From NCBI RefSeq assembly GCF_004379255.2, contig NC_056035.1, forward strand, positions 28,535,208 through 28,599,207: DNA of 64,000 nucleotides, read 5' to 3'. Under the pieces are notes generated by a model. The model was given only the letters and a program-made list of their open reading frames with translations. It was not told the DNA's origin and did not search any database. The translations under genes and the position numbers were made by a program. Below, piece by piece: positions 24,691 to 36,184 of this stretch (position 1 is its first letter; the number at the start of each line of letters is the position of its first letter). Source of the DNA: Salvia splendens (Eukaryota; Streptophyta; Magnoliopsida; Lamiales; Lamiaceae).

Positions 24691-25075
24691 AACACATCAC
24701 TATTAATAATCTACACATACACATAATTCAAAATTAATTTAGCTTTAGCTTTAGCCCACAAAAAAACTTAGTGTTAGATATTAGAAGATTTGTAACCATG
24801 TCTATCCAATCCAATGTGCTTCTAAATCCAGGTAGGCATTGAGAGCAGCTGGATATTTCTTTATCTTTTCAAAGTCGTTAGAAATAAGGAGCTTCTTGTT
24901 ATTGTCAATGATGAACTGTTGGACTTATGCTATTGTATATTGGTCTTTCTTGCTCAAGTTCTGTACGTATTTTCATGCATGTTGTATCTCTTTCAGTATT
25001 GGGGCAAAGTAAATATTGGTGGAGGACCTTGTACACGGTGCCGCCGGCGCCGCTCCCGATGCGGCTCACGCATAT
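24691..25075 (-). pseudogene. gene fragments between two blocks of the 44-bp satellite, including an MKK4/5-like kinase P-loop
   Basis: On the minus strand, 25063-25019 reads RIGSGAGGTVYKVLH, the glycine-rich ATP-binding loop with the GAGGTVYKV wording typical of plant group C MAP kinase kinases (MKK4/MKK5). The frame departs from kinase sequence right after it, so the ATP-site lysine segment and everything C-terminal are absent. Further along (about 24912-24805, minus) another protein-like piece reads NNKKLLISNDFEKIKKYPAA and ends at a stop; I do not recognise it and it is not kinase sequence. Two captured scraps are likelier than a gene. Confidence 0.5.
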
Positions 25076-25376
25076 CACTCTTAGCATGATTTTACTTCAC
25101 TCTTATTTACAAAACACATCACTCTTAGCATGATTTTACTTCACTCTTGTTTACAAAACACATCACTCTTACCATGATTTTACTTCACTCTTGTTTACAA
25201 AACACATCACTCTTATTCTGATTTTACTTCACTCTTGTTTACAAAACACATCACTCTTATTCAGATTTTACTTCACTATTGTTTACAAAACACATCACTC
25301 TTATTCTGATTTGACTTCAATCTTGTTCACAAAACACATCACTCTTATTCTGAATTTACTTCACTCTTGTTCACAA
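25076..25376. repeat. 44-bp satellite, block 2
   Basis: About seven further copies of the 44-bp unit, matching block 1 in sequence and orientation, with the TTATTCTG variant common. Confidence 0.85.
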
Positions 25377-25926
25377 ACATTACGCTACACATATACACTA
25401 TCCACGAATATATATATACAATACAGACACCGCACACCCTATTCAAACACATTATAAACATAAAGATACATATAGGGAAAACAATCTATACACAGTACAT
25501 ACATTGCACACAAAGTAGACATAATGCACACATTCCACACTACTTGCACACAGTACACACTATATAAAATACATAAATTGCATATAAGCACATTATTCAA
25601 AATATTAACAAACACTGTACGCATCCCCGATCAAAATACACAAAATGCACAAAATGCACACTACTTACATTACACACAACATACACTATACAAAATACAC
25701 AAACATAACACAAAAAACACACATTGCATATATTGCCCATAATACACACGTTACTGAAAATATAAACACACACTATACACAAAGCACGCATAATACATGC
25801 ACAAAATATATTCACTACACACAATACTCGTAACACACTATAATATTCATATACGAGAACTACATATGTAGCACTATAAACACATTATACAAAACATAAA
25901 TGCGCTAAAATCATACACACAAAATA
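25377..25926. repeat. degenerate AC-rich edge of the 574-bp satellite
   Basis: ACACA-rich sequence with ATACACA and TGCACACA motifs but no clean period. It is the eroded border of the array that follows. Confidence 0.6.
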
Positions 25927-28900
25927 CAAACTATATTCAAAATACACACTACACAAAATACACAATTTCCACACAAACACGGACATCCCAAACAATGCAT
26001 ACTTTATGCACAAAGTACACACAATCCACATACTCCAAGCTTCGTACATTGTAAAAATACAAATTACTCAAAATACATACATTGCATAAAATAGACACAC
26101 TATACACTTCCCTGGTCAAATACAAACATTAATAATAAAATACACACATTAAACATGAAAAACACACATCACAAAAGTACATACATTGCATAAATACATA
26201 AACTATACCAAATATAAATAAACACTATACACATCCCCGATCCAAACACACATTATAAATAAATTACATACATTAAACACAAAATACACATAGACGCACT
26301 TCACACACATAGACGCACACTATACACAACTACAGTAAAAAAACACACTAATAATAAAATACATAGATTAAACACAAAATATACAATTCACACACAGACA
26401 CACTCCATAGCATACATTGAACACAATACATTTAATAAAAATACATACATTGCATAATATACATAAACTATACCAAATATAAATAAACACTATACACATC
26501 CTTGATCCAAATACACACATTATAAATATATTACATACATTAAACACAAAATACACATAGACACACTAATAATAAAATACACAAATTAAACACACAATCC
26601 ACATACTCCAAACTTCGTACATTATAAAAATACAAATTACTCAAAATACATACATTGCATAAAATAGACACACTATACACTTCCCTGGTCAAAATACAAA
26701 CATTAATAATAAAATACACACATTAAACATGAAAAACACACAACACAAAAGTACATACATTGCATAAATACATAAACTATACCAAATATAAATAAACACT
26801 ATACACATCCCCGATCCAAACACACATTATAAATAAATTACATACATTAAACACAAAATACACATAGACGCACTTCACACACATAAACACACACTATACA
26901 CATCTACAGTCAAAAAACACACTAATAATAAAATACATAGATTAAACACAAAATATACAATTCACACACAGACACACTTCATAGCATACATTGAACACAA
27001 TACATTTAATAAAAATACATACATTGCATAATATACATAAACTATACCAAATATAAATAAACACTATACACATTGATCCAAATACACACATTATAAATAA
27101 ATTACATACATTAAACACAAAATACACATACACACACTTCACACACATAAACACACACTAAACACATCTCCAGTCAAAAATACACATAATAATATTAAAA
27201 TACATAGATTAAACATAAAATACACTATTCACATACAGACACTCCATAACATACATTGAACACACTACACTTAATAAAAATACATACATTGCATAATATA
27301 CATAAACTATACCAAGTATAAATAAACACTATACACATCCTTGATCCAAATACACACATTATAAATATATTACATACATTAAACACAAAATACACAAACA
27401 CACTAATAATAAAATACACAAATTAAACACACAATCCACATACTCCAAACTTCGTACATTGCAAAAATACAAATTACTCAAAATACATACATTGCATAAA
27501 ATAGACACACTATACACATCCCTGGTCAAAATACAAACATTAATAATAAAATACTCACATTAAACACGAAAAACACACATCACAAAAATACATACATTGC
27601 ATAAATACATAAACTATATCAAATATAAATAAACACTATACACATCCCCGATCCAAACACACATTATAATGAAATTACATACATTAAACACAAAATACAC
27701 ATAGACACACTTCACACACATAAACGCACACTAAACACATCTCCAGTCAAAAATACACACACTAATATTAAAATACATAGATTAAACACAAAATACACAA
27801 TTCACACACAGACACACTCCATAGCATACATTGAACACAATACATTTAATAAAAATACTTACATTACATAATATACATAAACTATACCAAATATAAATAA
27901 ACACTATACACATCCTTGATCCAAATATACACATTATAAATATATTACATACATTAAACACAAAATACACATAGACACACTAATAATAAAATACACAAAT
28001 TAAACACACAATCCACATACTCCAAACTTCGTACATTGCAAAAATACAAATTACTCAAAATACATACATTGCATAAAATAGACACACTATACACATCCCT
28101 GGTCAAAATACAAACATTAATAATAAAATACACACATTAAACACGAAAAACACACATCACAAAAATACATACATTGCATAAATACATAGACTATACCAAA
28201 TATAAATAAACACTATACACATCCCCGATCCAAACACATTATAAATAAATTACATACTTTAAACACAAAATACACATAGACACACTTCACACACATAAAC
28301 ACACACTAAACACATCTCCAGTCAAAAATACACATAATAATATTAAAATACATAGATTAAACATAAAATACACAATTCACATACTGACACTCCATAACAT
28401 ACATTGAACACACTACACTTAATAAAAATACATACATTGCATAATATACATAAACTATACCAAGTATAAATAAACACTATACACATCCTTGATCCAAATA
28501 CACACATTATAAATATATTACATACATTAAACACAAAATACACAAACACACTAATAATAAAATACACAAATTAAACACACAATCCACATACTCCAAACTT
28601 CGTACATTGCAAAAATACAAATTACTCAAAATACATACATTGCATAAAATAGACACACTATACACATCCCTGGTCAAAATACAAACATTAATAATAAAAT
28701 ACACACATTAAACACGAAAAACACACATCACAAAAATACATACATTGCATAAATACATAGACTATACCAAATATAAATAAACACTATACACATCCCAGAT
28801 CCAAACACACATTATAAAGAAATTACATACATTAAACACAAAATACACATAGACACACTTCACACACATAAACACACACTAAACACATCTCCAGTCAAAA

Positions 28901-31900
28901 ATACACACACTAATATTAAAATACATAGATTAAACACAAAATACACAATTCACACACAGACACACTCCATAGCATACATTGAACACAATACATTTAATAA
29001 AAATACTTGCATTACATAATATACATAAACTATACCAAATATAAATAAACACTATACACATCCTTGATCCAAATACACACATTATAAATATATTACATAC
29101 ATTAAACACAAAATACACAAACACACTAATAATAAAATACACAAATTAAACACACAATCCACATAATCCAAACTTCGTACATTGCAAAAATACAAATTAC
29201 TCAAAATACATACATTGCATAAAATAGACACACTATACACATCCCTGGTCAAAATACAAACATTAATAATAAAATACACACATTAAACACGAAAAACACA
29301 CATCACAAAAATACATACATTGCATAAATACATAGACTATACCAAATATAAATAAACACTATACACATCCCCGATCCAAACACACATTATAAATAAATTA
29401 CATACATTAAACACAAAATACACATAGACGCACTTCACACACATAAACACACACTATACACATCTACAGTCAAAAAACACACTAATAATAAAATACATAG
29501 ATTAAACACAAAATATACAATTCACACACAGACACACTTCATAGCATACATTGAACACAATACATTTAATAAAAATACATACATTGCATAATATACATAA
29601 ACTATACCAAATATAAATAAACACTATACACATTGATCCAAATACACACATTATAAAGAAATTACATACATTAAACACAAAATACACATACACACACTTC
29701 ACACACATAAACACACACTAAACACATCTCCAGTCAAAAATACACATAATAATATTAAAATACATAGATTAAACATAAAATACACTATTCACATACAGAC
29801 ACTCCATAACATACATTGAACACACTACACTTAATAAAAATACATACATTGCATAATATACATAAACTATACCAAGTATAAATAAACACTATACACATCC
29901 TTGATCCAAATACACACATTATAAATATATTACATACATTAAACACAAAATACACAAACACACTAATAATAAAATACACAAATTAAACACACAATCCACA
30001 TACTCCAAACTTCGTACATTGCAAAAATACAAATTACTCAAAATACATACATTGCATCAAATAGACACACTATACACATCCCTGGTCAAAATACAAACAT
30101 TAATAATAAAATACTCACATTAAACACGAAAAACACACATCACAAAAATACATACATTGCATAAATACATAAACTATATCAAATATAAATAAACACTATA
30201 CACATCCCCGATCCAAACACACATTATAATGAAATTACATACATTAAACACAAATACACATAGACACACTTCACACACATAAACGCACACTAAACACATC
30301 TCCAGTCAAAAATACACACACTAATATTAAAATACATAGATTAAACACAAAATACACAATTCACACACAGACACACTCCATAGCATACATTGAACACAAT
30401 ACATTTAATAAAATACTTACATTACATAATATACATAAACTATACCAAATATAAATAAACACTATACACATCCTTGATCCAAATATACACATTATAAATA
30501 TATTACATACATTAAACACAAAATACACATAGACACACTAATAATAAAATACACAAATTAAACACACAATCCACATACTCCAAACTTCGTACATTGCAAA
30601 AATACAAATTACTCAAAATACATACATTGCATAAAATAGACACACTATACACATCCCTGGTCAAAATACAAACATTAATAATAAAATACACACATTAAAC
30701 ACGAAAAACACACATCACAAAAATACATACATTGCATAAATACATAGACTATACCAATATAAATAAACACTATACACATCCCCGATCCAAACACATTATA
30801 AATAAATTACATACTTTAAACACAAAATACACATAGACACACTTCACACACATAAACACACACTAAACACATCTCCAGTCAAAAATACACATAATAATAT
30901 TAAAATACATAGATTAAACATAAAATACACAATTCACATACTGACACTCCATAACATACATTGAACACACTACACTTAATAAAAATACATACATTGCATA
31001 ATATACATAAACTATACCAAGTATAAATAAACACTATACACATCCTTGATCCAAATACACACATTATAAATATATTACATACATTAAACACAAAATACAC
31101 AAACACACTAATAATAAAATACACAAATTAAACACACAATCCACATACTCCAAACTTCGTACATTGCAAAAATACAAATTACTCAAAATACATACATTGC
31201 ATAAAATAGACACACTATACACATCCCTGGTCAAAATACAAACATTAATAATAAAATACACACATTAAACACGAAAAACACACATCACAAAAATACATAC
31301 ATTGCATAAATACATAGACTATACCAAATATAAATAAACACTATACACATCCCAGATCCAAACACACATTATAAAGAAATTACATACATTAAACACAAAA
31401 TACACATAGACACACTTCACACACATAAACACACACTAAACACATCTCCAGTCAAAAATACACACACTAATATTAAAATACATAGATTAAACACAAAATA
31501 CACAATTCACACACAGACACACTCCATAGCATACATTGAACACAATACATTTAATAAAAATACTTGCATTACATAATATACATAAACTATACCAAATATA
31601 AATAAACACTATACACATCCTTGATCCAAATACACACATTATAAATATATTACATACATTAAACACAAAATACACAAACACACTAATAATAAAATACACA
31701 AATTAAACACACAATCCACATAATCCAAACTTCGTACATTGCAAAAATACAAATTACTCAAAATACATACATTGCATAAAATAGACACACTATACACATC
31801 CCTGGTCAAAATACAAACATTAATAATAAAATACACACATTAAACACGAAAAACACACATCACAAAAATACATACATTGCATAAATACATAGACTATACC

Positions 31901-32290
31901 AAATATAAATAAACACTATACACATCCCAGATCCAAACACACATTATAAAGAAATTACATACATTAAACACAAAATACACATAGACACACTTCACACACA
32001 TAAACACACACTAAACACATCTCCAGTCAAAAATACACACACTAATATTAAAATACATAGATTAAACACAAATACACAATTCACACACAGACACACTCCA
32101 TAGCATACATTGAACACAATACATTTAATAAAAATACTTGCATTACATAATATACATAAACTATACCAAATATAAATAAACACTATACACATCCTTGATC
32201 CAAATACACACATTATAAATATATTACATACATTAAACACAAAATACACAAACACACTAATAATAAAATACACAAATTAAACACACAATC
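25927..32290. repeat. ~574-bp satellite with 2.56-kb higher-order repeat
   Basis: The anchor CCTGGTCAAA recurs at 26111, 26684, 27521, 28098, 28669, 29244, 30081, 30656, 31226 and 31801. Spacings of 573, 837, 577, 571, 575, 837, 575, 570 and 575 show a ~574-bp monomer, and a longer ~837-bp form every fourth unit. 26684-29244 (2560 bp) and 29244-31801 (2557 bp) are near-identical higher-order copies. Each monomer contains ~280-bp half-repeats (two ATACATACATTGCATAA blocks). Cys/Val/Ile-rich frames on the minus strand repeat with the array and are artefacts. An LTR element interrupts the array at 32290. Confidence 0.92.
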
Positions 32291-33343
32291 TGTAATATCC
32301 GAAAAAAAAAATATTTTGAATATTGTTTTTATTAAGGGATGTTTCTTTTTGTGAATATCTTGTTGTGGATATGATTTTATTTACCTAAGCAACATGTAAT
32401 TGAAATAATTAATTAAGCTATGAATTAAAATCCTAATTAACAAATTAAACCTCTCTCTCCCTATTTTCGAAACCCCTCCCCCTCACCCCACTATTTTCTC
32501 AACCTCCCCACTCCCACATAACCGATACATTATCTCCTTTCCAATCACTCATCGGTTTCTCTCATCTCCCTCTCGCTTTTGTTCTCAACACCGGTAAGGT
32601 CTCTCTCTCTCTTCCTCCCTCTCGGTTCTCACCTTTCCCCCACTCACTCCCTCTCATTGATTTCTTGAATTCATCAAGGTATCACACTCTCGCGTACCGA
32701 TTTGGAGTCGGAGTAGGGAAGGCTTTCGAACTACATTTGAACTCTTCGAGAAGGTAGTCCAAAACCCTATTTCCATACCCGAACCACATGCATTTAGGAC
32801 GTTTTGAATGTTTTAAATGCTGAATAGGTTTTGTGATCATGTGTTTATGTTGAGTATGTTTTCGGTGGTGACTGACAGTGGGTTCCGACCCCTTTTTGAC
32901 TGATCAAACGATCTCCTTTTGGTACGAAATTTTAACTGTGTAAACTTGGGTGTGTCTTCTGTGTGGTGTGTAAATTTCAGCTTCTTTGGACGTCGGATGA
33001 TTTTATAGTGATTTTTGTAAGTAAACTGCGCAGTTCTGCGAGATGTATGTTTCTGGGTGATGTGTTTTTGTGCAATGGGTGTGAATCTGGGTGTTTTGAT
33101 ATTATGATGTATGTGGGTGTGTTTGGCCAAGGGATGGCTCGGAGGAATCAGCGTTTGGTTCGAGTGTTTTGTGTGTGTTGGCCGAGAGTTTTAGGGTTTG
33201 GCCTAGGGTGGTGTTGTGGAGAGTTTTGGAGGGTTGATCTCATGTTTTCGGGTGTGTTTTGGGATGTAGAATGTGTGTTGTGAATGTCGTATAAGGTTTG
33301 AGAATCGTTGGTTGGGGGAAAACTGGTGTGCACTTGATCGGAC

Positions 33344-33665
33344 CAGCGACCGAGACGCCGAGCCAGATGCCGAGCCAGATGCCGAGACAGGTGCCGAGCC
33401 AGTGCCGAGAGAGGTGCTGAGACGGGCGCCGAGCCAGATGCCGAGCCAGATGCCGAGACAGGTGCCGAGCCAGTGCCGAGAGAGGTGCCGAGACGGGTGC
33501 CGAGCCAGGGCCGAGCCAGACGCCGAGACATGTGCCGAGCCAGGCGGCCGAGATGGTCGGCCGAGGTGCCGAGCCAGGCGGCCGAGACGGTCGGCCGAGG
33601 TGCCGAGCCAAGGCGGCCGAGACGGTCGGCCGAGGTGCCGAGCCAGGCGGCCGAGACACCGAGCC
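33344..33665 (+). repeat. GCCGAG-type minisatellite in the 5' LTR
   Basis: Units such as GCCGAGCCAGAT, GCCGAGACAGGT and longer GGCGGCCGAGACGGTCGGCC forms. All three frames stay open on both strands, which makes misleading Ala/Glu/Arg- or Ser/Ala-rich frames. About 50 bp longer than its counterpart in the 3' LTR. Confidence 0.85.
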
Positions 33666-34452
33666 TTTTCCGAACCTTTTCCGAGCCAAGTGAGCCGTTT
33701 GCACAAGGAGGGTATACCGGGAGTACGAGTGTTTCGGGTGTGTGTCGTGTGCGCGTCGTGGGTGCGTGGTATGCGTGTCGGGTGCGTGCGTGGTGTGTTT
33801 CGGACGTGTGATTCTGTGTGCTTGACTTATAGGATGTTGTTAAGTGTGTGTATGTGTAACGTGCTAGATATTGAAGTCATCCACGTAGAAAACATGCATT
33901 GTTGACTAAGTCTCGTCTTCCCTGAGTCTAATCATGATTCTCATTTATCTTTCAAAAAGGGTGAACTTTTGCGAGGCAATTGTGGTTGAAGAAGGAAACT
34001 GTTTAAAAGCTAAGCAATTGAGGTGGGCTTTTCTACCCTACTATTTTGTGGGTTATCTTTAATACGGACGCTGTTCCGGAAATGTTTATGGAGATGAACT
34101 GTTTGTCTTGCCAACTGTTTTGTTTTGAAACCTATCTGAAGTGGTTTACCACATATGTTTAATCGAATTCGGGTCTGTTGGGCTGCGAACCCTCAGGCTA
34201 GTGTACACGAGATCGGGAGCCATCTGAGAGCAAGTTGGCCGGTCTAGTTGACCTGGGGTGTGGCCACGCCCCTTGTCACCCGTTGGATCAGATAGTGTAT
34301 GATGGTGGGAATAAGGGTGGCAATATCTGAAAATGACTGCGCAGTCGAATTTATGAAATATGTTTTAGTGTACTTGGGTTATTTTCTTTACACTTAAAAC
34401 CCCAAGGTTACACTGTTATGGCATGACAAACTATGATTTTGGCGTGTGTCCA

Positions 34453-34502
34453 CTGAGTGCAATAAGTACTCAGCCCTGCGTGTTGTTTTCTTAATGTGCA
34501 GG
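34453..34502 (+). other. paired stem-loop of the LTR (copy 3)
   Basis: CTGAGT (34453-34458) pairs with ACTCAG (34468-34473); CCTGC (34475-34479) pairs with GCAGG (34498-34502). Lies ~330 bases before the LTR end. Confidence 0.6.
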
Positions 34503-34837
34503 TTGAGCGACGATGGGGATGACGGATGTTGAGCAATTAAAGTCAAAATTGTGTTTTTACTTTGCCTTTTGGATGGTGTCGTGTCGTCATACCCGGCATT
34601 ATCTATCTCTTGGTCTGTTCCGCTGTTTTGTAATCCGATACAATGTTTTCATTTAAACTCTGTTTACTTTAACTTTAGAAATGTCGCTACCGTACATTGT
34701 TTTGAAGTGAACTTCCTCTAATTAAACATTTTCGGGTCAAGTATTCTTGTTCTCCCCTTTCTTCCCCGCTTCTTTATTCTTCCCCTAGTCGCGGTCCACC
34801 GTACTTCCTATCCTTAGGAAATGCGGGCGTGACAGAG

Positions 34838-34850
34838 TGGTATCAGAGCC
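34838..34850 (+). other. primer-binding site, tRNA-iMet
   Basis: TGGTATCAGAGCC three bases after the 5' LTR; complementary to the 3' end of initiator tRNA-Met, the usual primer of plant Ty3/gypsy elements. Confidence 0.9.
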
Positions 34851-35408
34851 TAGGTTTTCTTTCTGCTCTGGATCCAAGAGTCTTTTTCTGTTTTGAGTAA
34901 GTTTTCAAAAGTGTCATTGGCTCAACATCCGACTCATCGCACTCAACCTGAAATGAGGTAATGAAAATTTTGAATTTTTGGAAAGTATATGGAAGTGGAG
35001 GAAATTGTGATTTTGGGTTTTGAAAATGATTTTTGGAAAGTTTAAGTAAATATTGATGCATGTGGAAGGGTACAAAGTGATGTGAAAAGTTGGAAATTAT
35101 GAGAGTTATGAACTGTTATTGTGTGTTGAATTTATATGAAAGCATGTGGCTGATGTGTGATGCTATGATGACGTGAATGTTGATGTGAGCTTTTACGTGT
35201 GAATGTGTTGGCCTTTTGAATTATTGAACTTAGACGTGAGAGGTTTCACTAGTGCTTCTTGGACCTATAGTAGATAAGGACTTATGGCCTTTGAACACCA
35301 GCGGGCTTGGAATTAGAACAGTGATACGTCTGCATACACATATCTCTCTCTTCTTCGGTTATGCACCCTGTTTTTATATGCGAGGCGATTGTTTCTGTTT
35401 TTCTATAG

Positions 35409-35966
35409 ATGGCGCGTATGTTCCGAACCCCGCGACGGAGTGATCGTGATAGACTTAGGGCACAAAGGGTGCTCAGAGAGTATAGAGTGTATCGAAAGAA
35501 GGATCACATACCGTTGATTGAGTTCGTAGCGCACTTCGACACCCTCTGGAGGGCAGCTCAGGAGTTCGGAGTGACAGAGCTTGACGGCATTGAGAAGCTA
35601 ATAGAATTGCTCCCTGACAGCTGGAAGGAGTGGGCTGAAAGAACGGAGAGGAGGTACACGTGGCATGAGCCCGTTACCGATGACATGGTGGGTGACATGG
35701 CTGGCTTTCGGAAGGCCGTGTATTGTGCACTGGTAGACTCTCGAGATGAGCAGCCCCCACAGGATGTGCAAGAGAGGATCGTGTATCAGGACAAGTACGT
35801 GAGTATGTACGAGGGTGAGCAAGGGTTTGAAAATAACTATGAGGAAGAAACCGAAGAGGATCCCGAGGAGGAACCCGAGGTGGCTCCGCAAGGGAATTCC
35901 GAGGAGGACGATGACGAAGATCCGGAGGAAGGGCCTATGGATGAAGATGATCGAGTCGTAGTCTAG
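35409..35966 (+). CDS. extra ORF upstream of gag-pol in the chromovirus
   Basis: 185 codons, starting MARMFRTPRRSDRDR. The basic N-terminus is followed by a helical middle (IEFVAHFDTLWRAAQEFG, then ELLPDSWKEWAERTERR) whose pattern recalls the capsid part of retrotransposon Gag. From about residue 140 the tail is very acidic (EETEEDPEEEPE ... EEDDDEDPEEGP). There is no zinc knuckle. It ends 218 bases before the gag-pol start and is in another frame. Most chromoviruses encode only gag-pol, so this is unusual. A Gag-derived accessory or capsid-modifying protein is a guess from the pattern; a captured host sequence is the alternative. The frame is uninterrupted. Confidence 0.6.
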   Translation: MARMFRTPRRSDRDRLRAQRVLREYRVYRKKDHIPLIEFVAHFDTLWRAAQEFGVTELDGIEKLIELLPDSWKEWAERTERRYTWHEPVTDDMVGDMAGFRKAVYCALVDSRDEQPPQDVQERIVYQDKYVSMYEGEQGFENNYEEETEEDPEEEPEVAPQGNSEEDDDEDPEEGPMDEDDRVVV

Positions 35967-36184
35967 AAATAAAATAGTTCGATGTCTTTTTAGTTTTTGC
36001 TTTTAGTGTGAACTGCTCTTGTGAAACAACGTTTAACCTTCTTTCTTTTAATGAGGATTTGGATTTGATTTATATCCTATGTGTTGTATCTTGAACCACA
36101 CGAAGTTTTTCTTTTGAGAAATTTTTGAGAAGGTGGTAATTGTGGATGATATTTGTAGTAACACTTTATGGATATTGAATCAGA

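Larger units (their letters stand above)
32291..34834 (+). repeat. 5' LTR (2544 bp)
   Basis: TGTAATATCCG ... GGGCGTGACA. Contains a GCCGAG-rich minisatellite (33344-33665) and the paired stem-loop (34453-34502). The last ~100 bases match, in inverse, the starts of the minus-strand LTRs at 3431, 7017 and 62326. Confidence 0.92.

Noticed and set aside
26368..31836. Many minus-strand frames of 60-97 codons rich in Cys, Val, Ile and Phe
   Set aside because: They recur with the 574-bp satellite period, have no family resemblance, and exist because the AC-rich repeat is poor in minus-strand stops.
33203..33905. Frames of 127-210 codons across the LTR
   Set aside because: They cover the GCCGAG minisatellite, are open in several frames at once, and reappear in the 3' LTR.
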